DNA of 64,000 nucleotides from Oscillospiraceae bacterium (GCA_017561205.1 JAFZDL010000025.1:1-64000); one strand, 5' to 3'. Positions 16,751 through 27,401 are shown, counted from the first letter of the stretch. Notes: a model not told the origin generated them from the letters alone. Translations and numbers: made by a program.

Positions 16751-19700
16751 TTAAAACAGACTCATCTGATTGGTTTCCGGTAATTCACCGAAAGCACCAG
16801 CCTCTTTCAGCATCTGCAAGTGGGTTTTAGATACCTTAGGGCAAGCAGCAGCGACCTCTTCAATGGAAATAAAGGTCTTACCTTCACGTCCGTGCATCAA
16901 ATCCCACGCCGCCGTTTCGCCTAAACCAGAAACTGCAACGAAGGGCGGTAGAATCTTGCCATCATCAATGAGGAATTTTGTTGCGTGGCTCTTATAAAGG
17001 CTGATAGGCGCAAACTCAAAGCCTCGCAGGTAGAACTCATAGACAACCTCCAGAGTTGTCAGCAGATCCTCGTCCTTGGCCGTAGCCTCCTCGTTGGATT
17101 CGATAGCCTTGATATTGGCCACAACATTGTCCATGCCGCCGGTCATCAGCACCGCATCAAAGCCGCCTTTTTGGCTACGACGGTAGAAATAGGCAGAATA
17201 GAATGCCAACGGATGATTAACCTTAAACCAAGCAATACGGAAAGCCATCATAACGTATGCTACCGCATGGGCCTTGGGGAACAGATATTTGATTTTTTTA
17301 CAGGACGTAATATACCAGTCAGGAACACCGGCCGCAACCATTTCCTCCTCTGCACCATCGGGCAGGCCTCGTCCCTTACGCACAGACTCCATAATCTTAA
17401 AGGCCCGCTTTTCAGGAAGTCCGCAGGAAATCAGATAAATCATAATGTCATCACGACAGCCGATGGTCTGATCCACCCGGGCAGTACCGGACACGATCAA
17501 ATCCTTGGCATTGCCTAACCACACGTCTGTGCCGTGCGTATAACCAGAAATACGCACCAGGAAATCAAACTTCTCCGGTTTGGTATCCAACAAAACACCA
17601 CGAGTAAATCGGGTGTTGAATTCAGGAACAGCCACAGCACCGGTAGGTCCAAGAATCTTATCATTTTCATAACCAAGTACCTTGGAAGAGGTAAAGATAG
17701 ACATAGTATTTTTATCATCCAAAGGAATGGTCTTGGCATCCACACCGGTCATATCCTCCATCATCCGGATCATGGTGGGGTCATCGTGACCCAGCATATC
17801 TAACTTCAGCAGGTTTTCCTCCATGGAGTGATATTCAAAATGGGTAGTGATCTGGTCGGAGTTAGGGTCATCTGCCGGGTGCTGAACAGGGCAGAAATCC
17901 CAAATTTCATTCTCCTGAGGAATAACCACCAAACCGCCCGGGTGTTGACCGGTAGTTCGACGCACACCAACACAGCCGGCTGCCAAACGATTGACTTCCG
18001 CTGCAGACGCTGTTTTCCCCCGCTCAGAAAGATACTTTTTCACATAGCCATACGCGGTTTTCTCAGCCACCGTACCCACAGTTCCAGCCCGGAAAACATG
18101 GGATTTTCCGAACATTTCCGTACAATATGCATGGGCATTCGCCTGGTATTCACCGGAGAAGTTCAGGTCAATATCGGGAACTTTATCACCGCCGAAACCC
18201 AGGAATGTTTCAAAGGGGATGTTGAAACCCTCCTTTGCATAAGGCGTTCCGCACTTGGGGCAAACTGCATCCGGTAAGTCTGCTCCACATTCAAAACCTT
18301 CCGGCACATCAAAGGTGGTGTATTTACACTCCGGGTTGGGGCATCGATAATGGGGAGGGAAAGAGTTAACCTCGGTAATACCGGACATATATGCCACAAT
18401 AGAGGAGCCGACAGAACCACGGGAGCCAACCAGGTATCCATTCTCCAGAGAATTCTGCACCAATCGCTGCGCTGACATATAAATCACATCATAATGACAG
18501 GTAATAATATCGTTTAGCTCGGTGTCAATCCGCTTGCGAATCAGTTCCGGAGGATTTTCACCGTAAAGACGATGCATCTTTCCGTAAACAAGATCTTTCA
18601 AATCTTCTACAGAGTTTTCAATCTTAGGCGCAAACAGGTTATGAGGCACAGGGCGCACCACATCGCACATATCTGCGATCAAATTGGGATTGGTAACGAC
18701 AACCTCATAGGCTTTTTCCTCACCAAGATAAGAGAACTCCTTAAGCATTTCATCCGTAGTACGGAAGTAAAGCGGATTGGGCCGGTCGCAATCGTCAAAA
18801 CCCTTAGTAGCCAAGAGAATATGGCGGAAGATCTCATCCTCCGGATGCAGGAAATGGACATCACCGGTAGCAACTACTGGTTTACCCAATTCCTCACCCA
18901 AGCGGACGATGGTGCGGTTAAACTGACGCAGTTCCTCCTCTTCGTTCACAATTCCCTTTTCCAGCATAAACGCATTATTGCTCAACGGCTGAATCTCCAG
19001 GAAATCATAGAAGGATGCAATACGCTTCAGCTCATCCTCACTCTTACCTTCGATGATCGCCTGGAATAGCTCACCGGCTTCACAGGCAGAGCCAATTATC
19101 AGACCTTCTCTGTACTTCAGAATCTCCGATTTTGGCATACGGGGCTGGCGCTTAAAATACTCAAGATTGGAAAGAGATATCAAATGGTACAAATTCCGCA
19201 GGCCCATCTGATTTTTAGCAAAGAGGATAATATGGCGGGCATGGCGATTGCCAACATTTCCATGAGAGCGCAAGCCTTCCATGGCCGGATTTACCGCTTG
19301 GAGAGTATGAATATCCATCTCCTCTAATTTTTCGAACAACTTAGCAGCAATCAAGCCACAGGTTACCGCATCATCGGCGGCCCGGTGATGATTGAATTCC
19401 GGCAAATTCAGTGCATTTGCCACCACATCCAGCTTAAATTTGCTCAAATGAGGTAAAAGGTTCTGGGACATTACAAGAGTATCCGCAGATGTGAAGTTAT
19501 AGGTGTAACCCAGTTTCTCGCAAGCAGCGCGTATAAATCCGGTATCAAAATCCGCATTATGGGCAACCAGTACACTATCGCCTACAAATTCCAGAAATTT
19601 GGGGAACACTTCTTCTATCTTTGGCGCGCCTTTAAGCATATCGTCGGTAATGCCGGTCAAATCCACAGTCTCCCTCTGCAGGCGCATTTCCGGGTCAACG

Positions 19701-21055
19701 AAGGTTTGAAAACGGTCAATTTCCCGTCCGTTTTCCATTAAAACTGCGCCAATCTCGATAATGCGGTCATGCTTGGATGACAAGCCTGTGGTTTCCAGGT
19801 CAAACGCAACATACTGACCGGTAAAATCCATATCACGGATTCCATGAACAACGATGCGATCATCTACATCATTTACATAGTAGCCTTCGCAGCCATAAAG
19901 AATTTTGATAGGTTCATCTGTTCCTGCAACCTTAGGAGCAAATTTAGGGTTATCCACAACATGGAGCGCATCGGTAAAGGATTGGCAGCAGCCGTGGTCC
20001 GTGATAGCAATCGCTTTATGTCCCCAGGCAGCTGCCTGCTTGATGGCGTCCTTGGTGTTGGTCAGCGCGTCCATATTGGACATAATGGTATGCAGGTGAA
20101 GCTCCACACGCTTTTCACCTTCTGCCAAGTCCTGGCGTTTGGGCATGTCACCAGGCATCATAGAAAATGGTTTTAAAACCATTTCATTATCAAATTGATT
20201 AATCTGCAGACGGCCTTGCACCTTCAGCACAGAACCTAACTTCACATTCTCAAGAATGGGTTTCGCCTCGCTGCTTTCCATAAAACGGTTGATACGAACA
20301 GAACCGGTATTATCTGTCATATCGAAGTTAACAACACAGGCATTACGCTTTTTGAGTTCCTTATGCTCCACACTGAACACACGGCCCTCTACGATTACAC
20401 TGCCCATATCTAAGTTTAGTTCCTGCATGGGTGTTACCGTACCCTTAAAGGGCTTACCGTAAAAAGCAGAAGAATCTGCAGATTTCTGCTCCCTCTTCTC
20501 AACAGGAACTACCTTAGGCAGATCCTGCATAAACTCGGCACGCATCTGCTCCATAGCATCGTAAAGAGCCTGTCCTTCCAAAGCCTGGCCTGCATGAATT
20601 TCAAACGTAACTTCACAACCAAACCGTTCCCGGAGCTTCCGAGATACCGCAGGCACCGCTTTTAGAAGGGCATCCCTACCGTTGGCTCTCAAACGGATAT
20701 GCATAGTATTCTCCTGCCACTCACAGGTAGCACCGGCTAAACTGCCCATGTTCATAGAATCCTCTGCCACAAACAGCTCAATCAGTTCTTGATTGCGAAT
20801 TTTATGCAATTGCCCTGCCGGATGGGTGGCAACGATCACCACATTGGAAAGACCATAAAGTTCAGCAATATCCCGCTCAGCCTGCTGCAAAACCGCAGTA
20901 GGTATGTAGTCAGCAGAATGGACCGCAACCGACACAGTTCGGGTTGCAGGGTCAACATCTGCAGCGACAACGGCCGCCTGAGAAAGAGCCTTTTGCAGGT
21001 CTTCAGGCGGCGCATAGTCCGAGAACATATTTAAAAAATATATCTGTTCTGTCAT
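16751..21055 (-). CDS. polC: DNA polymerase III alpha subunit, PolC type
   Basis: This 1434-aa replicative polymerase is typical of Firmicutes. Domain order: N-terminal domain (about 1-200), OB fold (about 205-300; [22 protein letters not shown]), PHP ([14 protein letters not shown] near 320) and an inserted DnaQ-like 3'-5' exonuclease ([22 protein letters not shown] near 415, HHRAADDA). The second PHP half, zinc-finger cysteines ([16 protein letters not shown]) and the polymerase core with [10 protein letters not shown] and GSRGSVGSS follow. It copies the chromosome and proofreads. SD GAGGA precedes ATG 21055. It lies downstream of ispG, with udp after it. Confidence 0.98.
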   Translation of the reverse strand: MTEQIYFLNMFSDYAPPEDLQKALSQAAVVAADVDPATRTVSVAVHSADYIPTAVLQQAERDIAELYGLSNVVIVATHPAGQLHKIRNQELIELFVAEDSMNMGSLAGATCEWQENTMHIRLRANGRDALLKAVPAVSRKLRERFGCEVTFEIHAGQALEGQALYDAMEQMRAEFMQDLPKVVPVEKREQKSADSSAFYGKPFKGTVTPMQELNLDMGSVIVEGRVFSVEHKELKKRNACVVNFDMTDNTGSVRINRFMESSEAKPILENVKLGSVLKVQGRLQINQFDNEMVLKPFSMMPGDMPKRQDLAEGEKRVELHLHTIMSNMDALTNTKDAIKQAAAWGHKAIAITDHGCCQSFTDALHVVDNPKFAPKVAGTDEPIKILYGCEGYYVNDVDDRIVVHGIRDMDFTGQYVAFDLETTGLSSKHDRIIEIGAVLMENGREIDRFQTFVDPEMRLQRETVDLTGITDDMLKGAPKIEEVFPKFLEFVGDSVLVAHNADFDTGFIRAACEKLGYTYNFTSADTLVMSQNLLPHLSKFKLDVVANALNLPEFNHHRAADDAVTCGLIAAKLFEKLEEMDIHTLQAVNPAMEGLRSHGNVGNRHARHIILFAKNQMGLRNLYHLISLSNLEYFKRQPRMPKSEILKYREGLIIGSACEAGELFQAIIEGKSEDELKRIASFYDFLEIQPLSNNAFMLEKGIVNEEEELRQFNRTIVRLGEELGKPVVATGDVHFLHPEDEIFRHILLATKGFDDCDRPNPLYFRTTDEMLKEFSYLGEEKAYEVVVTNPNLIADMCDVVRPVPHNLFAPKIENSVEDLKDLVYGKMHRLYGENPPELIRKRIDTELNDIITCHYDVIYMSAQRLVQNSLENGYLVGSRGSVGSSIVAYMSGITEVNSFPPHYRCPNPECKYTTFDVPEGFECGADLPDAVCPKCGTPYAKEGFNIPFETFLGFGGDKVPDIDLNFSGEYQANAHAYCTEMFGKSHVFRAGTVGTVAEKTAYGYVKKYLSERGKTASAAEVNRLAAGCVGVRRTTGQHPGGLVVIPQENEIWDFCPVQHPADDPNSDQITTHFEYHSMEENLLKLDMLGHDDPTMIRMMEDMTGVDAKTIPLDDKNTMSIFTSSKVLGYENDKILGPTGAVAVPEFNTRFTRGVLLDTKPEKFDFLVRISGYTHGTDVWLGNAKDLIVSGTARVDQTIGCRDDIMIYLISCGLPEKRAFKIMESVRKGRGLPDGAEEEMVAAGVPDWYITSCKKIKYLFPKAHAVAYVMMAFRIAWFKVNHPLAFYSAYFYRRSQKGGFDAVLMTGGMDNVVANIKAIESNEEATAKDEDLLTTLEVVYEFYLRGFEFAPISLYKSHATKFLIDDGKILPPFVAVSGLGETAAWDLMHGREGKTFISIEEVAAACPKVSKTHLQMLKEAGAFGELPETNQMSLF

Positions 21056-21064
21056 TGTTTCCTC

Positions 21065-22102
21065 TTATAACATTTCAATTCGCTTCAGTAGCTCCGGCAA
21101 AAGTTTGTCATAGGGCAGCTTACAGATCTGCTGGCCTTTTTCAAACAGCATACCACAGCCATCGCCGCCGGCAATACCAATGTCAGCTTCCCGAGCCTCG
21201 CCGGGACCATTTACAATGCAGCCCATAACCGCAACAGTAATAGGCTTTTCGCACGCTTTCAGTGCCTCATCCACTTGGTTGACCAGACCAATCAGATCGA
21301 TCTGGGTTCTGCCACAGGTAGGGCAAGAAATGATGTTTACACCTTCCTTCCAAAGGCCGGCAGCTTTCAAAATATCTTTTGCCGCATAGACCTCTTCAAC
21401 CGGGTCATCTGTAAGGCTTACACGGATTGTATCACCGATTCCGTCCAACAAAAGCGCACCAATACCCATAGCCGACTTCATAAGTCCCATACGCACAGGG
21501 CCGGTCTCTGTAACACCGATATGAATGGGGTAGTCACATTTACTACGGAACAATCGAGCTGCTGCCACCATCGTCGGCACATTAGAGGACTTCATGGAAA
21601 CACAGGTGTCGTAGAACCCATATTTTTCTAGCAGCTCCAAGTGCTGGAAAGCGCTCTCAACCAGGGCTTCTGCTGTGGGGTGCCCGTACTTTTCCAGCAA
21701 TTTCTTATCTAAACTGCCGCCATTGACACCAATGCGAATTGGAATATTCCGTTCTTTACAGGCTGCTACTACCGCCTGGACACGGTCCTCTCCACCAATA
21801 TTTCCGGGGTTAATGCGGATCTTTGACGCGCCGCCCTCAGCAGCCTCGAGAGCCAACTTGTAATCAAAGTGAATATCAGCCACCAAGGGCAGCGGAGAAG
21901 CCTTGCAGATTTCCCCAAAGGTCTTTGCTGCTTCTTGATTAGGAATTGCCAGGCGTGCAATCTGACAGCCTGCCGCAGCCAGCTTGCGGAGTTGTGACAA
22001 AGAACCCTCCACATCGGTGGTTTTAGTATTGAGCATAGACTGAATTGCAACAGGGGCACCGCCACCAATGGGAACACCGCCAACATGAATTTGTCTTGTC
22101 AT
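21065..22102 (-). CDS. ispG: 4-hydroxy-3-methylbut-2-en-1-yl diphosphate synthase (IspG/GcpE)
   Basis: The 345-aa enzyme starts RQIHVGGVPIGGGAPVAIQSM with the TIM-barrel motif RLAIPNQEAAK. It ends with the 4Fe-4S domain: Cys in ISCPTCGRTQ and in VAVMGCIVNGPGEA. It converts methylerythritol cyclodiphosphate to HMBPP in the MEP isoprenoid pathway, in the same operon as dxr and uppS. RBS AAGAGGT precedes ATG 22102. In Bacillus the gene between rseP and polC is proS; here ispG holds that position. The short form without the plant-type insertion is the usual bacterial length. Confidence 0.97.
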   Translation of the reverse strand: MTRQIHVGGVPIGGGAPVAIQSMLNTKTTDVEGSLSQLRKLAAAGCQIARLAIPNQEAAKTFGEICKASPLPLVADIHFDYKLALEAAEGGASKIRINPGNIGGEDRVQAVVAACKERNIPIRIGVNGGSLDKKLLEKYGHPTAEALVESAFQHLELLEKYGFYDTCVSMKSSNVPTMVAAARLFRSKCDYPIHIGVTETGPVRMGLMKSAMGIGALLLDGIGDTIRVSLTDDPVEEVYAAKDILKAAGLWKEGVNIISCPTCGRTQIDLIGLVNQVDEALKACEKPITVAVMGCIVNGPGEAREADIGIAGGDGCGMLFEKGQQICKLPYDKLLPELLKRIEML

Positions 22103-22106
22103 AGTA

Positions 22107-23159
22107 TTACCTCTTAAAAATCACAAAAATATCCTTAAAGAGAATCACGGCCATCAATGCCAATAGCAGAACCATACCAATTCCGTGGATATAGCCCTCA
22201 TACTTGGCATCTAACTTCTTCCGGGTAATCTTTTCGATAGCGCAGGTCAAAAGTAGACCCAGAACGCGACCACCATCCAAAGCAGGAATGGGCAGCATAT
22301 TCATCATCGCCAGGTTGATGGCGATCATACTGCCAAAGCTTAGGGTTGTCAGAATTTGCGCCCGAACAGTGTCAACACTTTCAACTGTTTCGGACATCAT
22401 TTGCACAATTCCTACAGGACCGGCCATATCCTTTACGCCTGCCTGGCCGGTAAACAGCATTTTCAAGCTGAGAATTACAGATTTGATTTGATAACGGGTC
22501 TCGGGCCAAATATGCCGCAGGACAGATTTCGCCGTCGTTTTTTTCAGGCCAAAACTTAGACCAAAACGAACACCTTCTCCGTCACCAAAATCCTTACGGA
22601 CAAAAGGAACATCCTCCAACTTGAGTTTTTGACCATTTCTTTCAACTGTTACATCGTAATTTCCATCTTTCAGAAAGTGCGTCTCTAAAGCAAAGTCGGC
22701 ATAAATATCGGTCTTTGTACCGTTCAAGGACAAAATCCTGTCACCGGTTTGCAGACCACCCTTCACCGCAACAGAGCTGGTCGGCTCCACGATCACAAGT
22801 TTCGTATCCGTATAGCCCTTGCTGCAAGAAAGAACTATCGCGATTAAAACGACACCTGTAATAAAGTTCATAAACGAACCGGCAACTAAAATGATAAGCC
22901 GCTTCCACCAGTCAGCTTTCTGGAAAGAATGGGGATCGTCCGTATCTTCATTCTCACCTTCCATAGCGCAGTATCCGCCAATAGGAATGCAACGAATAGC
23001 ATACAGGGTCTCCCCCACCTGTTTTTTGAAGATGGCAGGACCCATAAACATAGAAAATTCATTCACGCGGACTTTAGAAACCTTAGCGGCCACAAAATGC
23101 CCCAGTTCATGAATAAAGATCAAAAAGCTAAAAAGTAAGATCGCAAAAAATATGGTCAT
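22107..23159 (-). CDS. rseP: RIP metalloprotease RseP (site-2 protease)
   Basis: The 350-aa membrane protease has HELGHF at residues 17-22 in the first helix, where His17, Glu18 and His21 bind zinc or act in catalysis. A central PDZ domain follows (about 115-200; VEPTSSVAVKGGLQTGDRILSLNG), and the third ligand motif MNMLPIPALDGGR lies near 285. Site-2 proteases cut membrane-embedded anti-sigma factors and signal-peptide remnants. It is flanked by dxr upstream and ispG downstream with short gaps, the usual cdsA-dxr-rseP block. It has four membrane helices. Its target is unknown. Confidence 0.96.
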   Translation of the reverse strand: MTIFFAILLFSFLIFIHELGHFVAAKVSKVRVNEFSMFMGPAIFKKQVGETLYAIRCIPIGGYCAMEGENEDTDDPHSFQKADWWKRLIILVAGSFMNFITGVVLIAIVLSCSKGYTDTKLVIVEPTSSVAVKGGLQTGDRILSLNGTKTDIYADFALETHFLKDGNYDVTVERNGQKLKLEDVPFVRKDFGDGEGVRFGLSFGLKKTTAKSVLRHIWPETRYQIKSVILSLKMLFTGQAGVKDMAGPVGIVQMMSETVESVDTVRAQILTTLSFGSMIAINLAMMNMLPIPALDGGRVLGLLLTCAIEKITRKKLDAKYEGYIHGIGMVLLLALMAVILFKDIFVIFKR

Positions 23160-23171
23160 AAAAATCCTCGC

Positions 23172-24323
23172 TTATTGTTTGGCTTCCCGGCGAACCGCCT
23201 CTCTTGCCAGTCGATCCGCCTCCAAAATCTGTTCCAAAGTAGGATTCGCAATAAAGGCAACAGCATTCACCGCTTTGGATACCAAATCATAAATATCATA
23301 AAAACCTATCCTGTCGGCTAAATACAGCGCGACAGCCTCCTCGTTGGCACCGTTCATCGCCGGGCAGGCTGTACCCCCCAGTTTTGCGCACTGTCTTGCC
23401 AGCGCCAAACAAGGAAACGCTTCCATATCCGGCGCCGAAAAGGTCAAGTTACCGCAAGTTAGCAGATTCAGCGCTTCCACAGGACATTCCTTACGCTCCG
23501 GGTAGGTCATCGCAAGCTGAATAGGCAACCGCATATCAGGACTGCCCATTTGGGCCATCACAGCGCCATCTGTAAATTCCACCATTGAGTGAACGATACT
23601 CTGCCGGTGGATCACCACATCCACCTGCTCCAAAGGCAGATCATACAGGCGCATAGCCTCAATCACCTCAAGGCCCTTATTCATCAGTGTAGCGCAATCA
23701 ATGGTAATTTTGGGTCCCATCTTCCAGTTGGGATGCCGCAGAGCATCTGCTTTGGTCACAGAACGCAGTTGTTCCTTATCCATTCCGTAGAACGGACCGC
23801 CGGAACAGGTCAGAATGATTCGCTTAATTTCCGCTTTGCTGTGACTGCCCATCAAACACTGATAGATAGCAGAATGCTCAGAGTCAACGGGAATGATTTC
23901 CGTGCCGCAGCGCTTCGCCTCTGCCATTACCAGTTCACCGGCGCAAACAAGTGTCTCCTTGTTTGCAAGACCAATGCGCTTACCTGCACGAATAGCGGCA
24001 AGGGTAGGTTTCAAACCAACCATACCGACAATCGCAGTAATCACACAATCCGCTTCAGGGATTGTGGCAGCCTCGATAAGTCCCTCTTCTCCCCACGCAA
24101 TACGGATAGGCAGATCAGAAATTTCCTTCTGCAGTTCAGTCGCAGCAGACTCCGTTGCCATCACTGCCAAAGCAGGTCGGTACTTTTGGCACTGCTGAGC
24201 CATCCTCTCCACGCTGGTGCCAGCGGTAAGGGCCGCAACCGGAATATTCAGATTATCAACAATATCCAAAGTCTGCCGGCCAATGGAGCCGGTAGAGCCC
24301 AGGATACTAATGCACTGCACCAT
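23172..24323 (-). CDS. dxr: 1-deoxy-D-xylulose 5-phosphate reductoisomerase
   Basis: The 383-aa NADPH enzyme has a Rossmann start ISILGSTGSIGRQTLDIV, the substrate loop IPVDSEHSAIYQCL, CSGGPFYG and the C-terminal CPAMNGANEEAVALYL. It makes 2-C-methyl-erythritol 4-phosphate, the committed MEP step and the target of fosmidomycin. ATG 24323 comes one base after the cdsA stop, with GGTGG in the cdsA end serving as SD. It is co-transcribed with uppS and ispG, so isoprenoid precursor synthesis and undecaprenyl chain building are in one unit. Confidence 0.97.
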   Translation of the reverse strand: MVQCISILGSTGSIGRQTLDIVDNLNIPVAALTAGTSVERMAQQCQKYRPALAVMATESAATELQKEISDLPIRIAWGEEGLIEAATIPEADCVITAIVGMVGLKPTLAAIRAGKRIGLANKETLVCAGELVMAEAKRCGTEIIPVDSEHSAIYQCLMGSHSKAEIKRIILTCSGGPFYGMDKEQLRSVTKADALRHPNWKMGPKITIDCATLMNKGLEVIEAMRLYDLPLEQVDVVIHRQSIVHSMVEFTDGAVMAQMGSPDMRLPIQLAMTYPERKECPVEALNLLTCGNLTFSAPDMEAFPCLALARQCAKLGGTACPAMNGANEEAVALYLADRIGFYDIYDLVSKAVNAVAFIANPTLEQILEADRLAREAVRREAKQ

Positions 24324-24324
24324 T

Positions 24325-25140
24325 TTATTTCACCACCATCGGTATAGTCAAAAGCAACAGCTCAACAAGGGGCGCAACAACAACCATGGAATCAAAACGG
24401 TCAAAAATGCCACCGTGCCCCGGGATCAGATTACCATAGTCTTTAATTCCGGTATGGCGCTTGATAACAGAGAAACACAAATCGCCAAACACAGCGCCTA
24501 AAGAGCCCAGCAGGCCATAAACAGGTACATAAATCCAGTTTACATTAAATCCAAAATAGCTCTTCAAAATCAAGCAATAAACAACCACGCCGAGAATGGC
24601 GGTGATCACGCCTCCAACCAAACCCTCCACGGTCTTTTTGGGGCTGATTACCGGAGCCATTTTATGCTTTCCAAAGAAACGGCCGGCAAAATATGCGCCT
24701 GTATCCGACAAGAACGCAACAACAAAAGGCAACAGAATCAAGTGTCTGCCTGCCTCCTGGCTATGGATTCGTACCACAGCGCTCAGTAAGAAAGGCAAGA
24801 TAATACCTGCCACAAAGGTATATGCCAAATCCTGAAAACGCAGCTGATCATGATTTTTTAAGAGTTCGCCAAACAGAATGCCAAAAAAGGCCAGCACACC
24901 AAATAAAATTGCGGGATATGCTGTCACGGTGCTACCCCAAAGGGATACATAGAGGGCCATAATAATGGCATACCAAACCAAACGATTCTGTTTCACCAAA
25001 CCAGTATTATGGAGCAGCTCATAAGCGCCGATTGCAGCCATTAAGCCAAAGAGAATGGCTGTGCAGATCTTGGGCAGGAACAAAACAATACCCAACAAGA
25101 ACGGCAGCAAGGAAACCGCTGCAATAATTCGTGTTTTCAC
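24325..25140 (-). CDS. cdsA: Phosphatidate cytidylyltransferase
   Basis: The 271-aa polytopic protein, with about eight membrane helices, ends with the CDP-alcohol signature FSVIKRHTGIKDYGNLIPGHGGIFDRFDS. The LSDTGAYFAGRFFGKHK motif, with PKKTVEG, lies mid-protein. It forms CDP-diacylglycerol from phosphatidic acid and CTP for phospholipid synthesis. The start is GTG at 25140: GGAGG lies 9 nt upstream and no in-frame ATG is better placed. It begins 2 nt after the uppS stop. Confidence 0.96.
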   Translation of the reverse strand: MKTRIIAAVSLLPFLLGIVLFLPKICTAILFGLMAAIGAYELLHNTGLVKQNRLVWYAIIMALYVSLWGSTVTAYPAILFGVLAFFGILFGELLKNHDQLRFQDLAYTFVAGIILPFLLSAVVRIHSQEAGRHLILLPFVVAFLSDTGAYFAGRFFGKHKMAPVISPKKTVEGLVGGVITAILGVVVYCLILKSYFGFNVNWIYVPVYGLLGSLGAVFGDLCFSVIKRHTGIKDYGNLIPGHGGIFDRFDSMVVVAPLVELLLLTIPMVVK

Positions 25141-25142
25141 AG

Positions 25143-25865
25143 TTACACACCTCCAAAACGCCGGTTACGGCGATTGTATTGGGAAATGGCCTCATCCAGG
25201 TCATCTGGGCCAAAGTCGGGCCACAGTACATTCATAAACACATACTCAGAATATGCCGACTGCCACAGCAGGAAATTACTGGTACGCAGTTCGCCGGAAG
25301 GCCGTATAATCAGTTCCGGATCCGGAACATCCTTGGAATAGAGATAGCCACTCAGCATTTCCTCTGTCAAATCCTGGGGCTGCGCCTTACCATCCACAAC
25401 ATCCTGCGCAAACAGCCGAGTTGCCCGGACCAATTCATCACGGCCACCGTAGTTCAGGCAAAAATTCACTTGCACATCATAATCGCTGGACTTACTTTGG
25501 GCTTCCTCGCACAGCTTTTGCAGATTGGGGCTAAGACGGGACAGATCACCAAAAAAGCAGAAACGGACACGGTTTTTTTCCATATCCCGCAGTGCCTCTT
25601 TCAAATAATTACCCAGCAGACGCATAATGCCACTCACCTCATCGGCAGAGCGTTTCCAATTCTCAGTTGAAAATGCATAAACAGTCAAATACTCCACACC
25701 TAAGGTGCGGCAATAATTTGCGATTTTGCGAAACGCTTCCGCGCCGGCAGCATGGCCAGCCGTACGGGGCAAGCCCCGGTTCTTAGCCCATCGTCCATTA
25801 CCATCCATAATAATAGCAATATGTCGGGGAACGGGCTGTTTATTCTCATTCACAGAAGGTGTCAT
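25143..25865 (-). CDS. uppS: Isoprenyl (undecaprenyl) diphosphate synthase
   Basis: The 240-aa cis-prenyltransferase shows the full signature: HIAIIMDGNGRWAKNRGLPRTAGHAAGAEAF (catalytic Asp in MDGNGRW), LTVYAFSTENWKRS and the C-terminal DPELIIRPSGELRTSNFLLWQSAYSEYVF. It condenses IPP onto FPP to give the undecaprenyl carrier for peptidoglycan. ATG 25865 was chosen for GGAAAGGAG just upstream; a longer frame to 25928 would include a GC-rich hairpin. It sits between frr and cdsA in the standard order. Confidence 0.97.
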   Translation of the reverse strand: MTPSVNENKQPVPRHIAIIMDGNGRWAKNRGLPRTAGHAAGAEAFRKIANYCRTLGVEYLTVYAFSTENWKRSADEVSGIMRLLGNYLKEALRDMEKNRVRFCFFGDLSRLSPNLQKLCEEAQSKSSDYDVQVNFCLNYGGRDELVRATRLFAQDVVDGKAQPQDLTEEMLSGYLYSKDVPDPELIIRPSGELRTSNFLLWQSAYSEYVFMNVLWPDFGPDDLDEAISQYNRRNRRFGGV

Positions 25866-25892
25866 CTCTGACTCCTTTCCAAAATAGTAGTG

Positions 25893-25914
25893 TTGGGGGC
25901 GCAAGCGCCCCCAA
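25893..25914 (-). promoter_or_regulatory. GC-rich intergenic hairpin between frr and uppS
   Basis: TTGGGGGCG pairs with CGCCCCCAA around a tiny CAAG-type loop. There is no T-run on the - strand, so it is not a terminator. It sits 28 nt upstream of the uppS start and could be a processing or mRNA-stability element. Confidence 0.45.
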
Positions 25915-25928
25915 TCCTTGCAAGGCAA

Positions 25929-26483
25929 TCAAATTGCCATCAATTCCTTTTCCTTGGCTGCCAAGGCATCGTCTACTTTCTTGGTAAACTTATCCAGCAG
26001 GTCCTGCAGATCCTTTTCTGCCTTCTTCTGCTCATCCTCAGTGATAGCGGAATCCTTCTTTAGTTTCTTTACATAGTCCATACCATCACGGCGAACATTA
26101 CGCATAGCAACCTTAGCATCCTCGGCATACTTCTTGACCTGCTTGGTCAGTTCCTTACGGCGTTCCTCTGTGAGTTGGGGGAAAATCAAGCGAATCACAC
26201 GGCCATCGTTCTGGGGAGTGATACCCAGATCGCTCATTTGAATAGCCTTCTGAATCTCCGTCAGCAACTGGGTGTCCCAAGGCTGTACCACAAGGGTACG
26301 GGCATCGGGAGAGGAGATGGTTGCCACACCGTTGAGGGCAGTCTCCTGTCCATAATATTCCACGGTAATACGGTCAAGAACCTTGGGATTGGCGCGACCA
26401 GCGCGAACAGCGTCAAACTCCTCGGCCAGGTGTACCAGGGTCTTGTCCATCTTCTTGGTGAATTCAGTAAAATCTACGCTCAT
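25929..26483 (-). CDS. frr: Ribosome recycling factor
   Basis: The 184-aa protein matches RRF throughout: MDKTLVHLAEEFDAVRAGRANPKVLDRITVEYYG, PDARTLVVQPWD, IRLIFPQLTEERRKELTKQVKK and RRDGMDYVKKLKKD. It is a three-helix bundle with an inserted beta domain (about residues 30-105). With EF-G it splits post-termination ribosomes. The AGGAG SD overlaps the end of pyrH, and the pyrH-frr order is nearly universal. A GC-rich hairpin follows before uppS. Confidence 0.98.
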   Translation of the reverse strand: MSVDFTEFTKKMDKTLVHLAEEFDAVRAGRANPKVLDRITVEYYGQETALNGVATISSPDARTLVVQPWDTQLLTEIQKAIQMSDLGITPQNDGRVIRLIFPQLTEERRKELTKQVKKYAEDAKVAMRNVRRDGMDYVKKLKKDSAITEDEQKKAEKDLQDLLDKFTKKVDDALAAKEKELMAI

Positions 26484-26485
26484 AA

Positions 26486-27196
26486 TTAGTCCTCCTTAAC
26501 AATTGTACCAATGGTTTCACCGCGGGCAACGCGGAGAATATTTTCAGGGTCTTTCAGGGCAAAGCAGATGAGGGTCATGTGGTTGTCCATAGCCAGGGTC
26601 ATAGCTGTGGTATCAGTGGCCTTCAGGTGGCGAGCCAAAACCTCATCATATGTAAGCGTATCAAATTTCACGGCAGTGGGATCCACATTGGGGTCAGCAG
26701 AGTAAATGCCGTCAACATTCTTAGCCATCAGAATAGCATCGGCCTCGATTTCCACGCCACGCAACACTGCGCCGGTATCTGTAGAGAAATAGGGGTTGCC
26801 GGTACCGGCTGCAAAAATAACAACCTTACCCTCATTCAGGTAACGATTTGCAGTATCCCGGGTAAAATACTCACAGAACTTATTCATTTCTACAGCGGAC
26901 AGCACGCGGGCATCCACACCATGCTTTTCCAAAGCATCCGCAACAGCGATGGCATTCATCACTGTGGCCAGCATACCCATCGCGTCACCGTGGGAACGCT
27001 GCATCTTGTCTGCGCCGTCCTTCACGCCGCGCCAGAAGTTACCACCACCAATGACCAGGCCGAGCTGAACACCCTCGTCCACACATTGTCTGATAACCTT
27101 GCAAACAGAATTGACAACCTCAAAATCCAGACCTCTGCGCTGATCGCCAGCCAAGGCCTCACCGCTGATTTTCAGCAGAATTCTTTTATACTTCAT
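26486..27196 (-). CDS. pyrH: UMP kinase
   Basis: The 236-aa amino-acid-kinase-fold enzyme has KRILLKISGEALAGD, GLVIGGGNFWRG, MGMLATVMNAIAV, FAAGTGNPYFSTDTGAVLRGVEIEADAILMAKNVDGIYS and the C-terminal VARGETIGTIV. It phosphorylates UMP to UDP. It heads the long operon and has its own promoter; the usual upstream rpsB-tsf pair is absent here. SD GGAAGGAG precedes ATG 27196 by about 13 nt. Confidence 0.97.
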   Translation of the reverse strand: MKYKRILLKISGEALAGDQRRGLDFEVVNSVCKVIRQCVDEGVQLGLVIGGGNFWRGVKDGADKMQRSHGDAMGMLATVMNAIAVADALEKHGVDARVLSAVEMNKFCEYFTRDTANRYLNEGKVVIFAAGTGNPYFSTDTGAVLRGVEIEADAILMAKNVDGIYSADPNVDPTAVKFDTLTYDEVLARHLKATDTTAMTLAMDNHMTLICFALKDPENILRVARGETIGTIVKED

Positions 27197-27229
27197 TTCG
27201 GGAAATCACTCCTTCCTATTTCTCTCCCT

Positions 27230-27258
27230 ATTTTAATATAAAACCATCAAATTGACAA
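27230..27258 (-). promoter_or_regulatory. Promoter of the pyrH...polC-udp operon
   Basis: On the - strand, -35 TTGTCA (27253-27258), a 17-nt spacer and -10 TAAAAT (27230-27235), 34 nt upstream of pyrH. A further TTGACA lies upstream at about 27285-27290 without a good -10. Confidence 0.6.
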
Positions 27259-27338
27259 CTAAAATTTCTCTAAATTTTTATTTTTGTCAACTTGTCGAAA
27301 AAGTTTCTGTAAAATTACTTTCCGTGTATTGTTTATGG

Positions 27339-27367
27339 TTGCAAAAATGACAGATATGGGTTATAAT
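27339..27367 (+). promoter_or_regulatory. Promoter of glnS
   Basis: -35 TTGCAA (27339-27344), a 17-nt spacer and -10 TATAAT (27362-27367). It diverges from the pyrH promoter in the same 205-bp gap. Confidence 0.8.
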
Positions 27368-27401
27368 ATTTCCAAATTTTCTAAAAGAGAGGTCTACAAC
27401 A

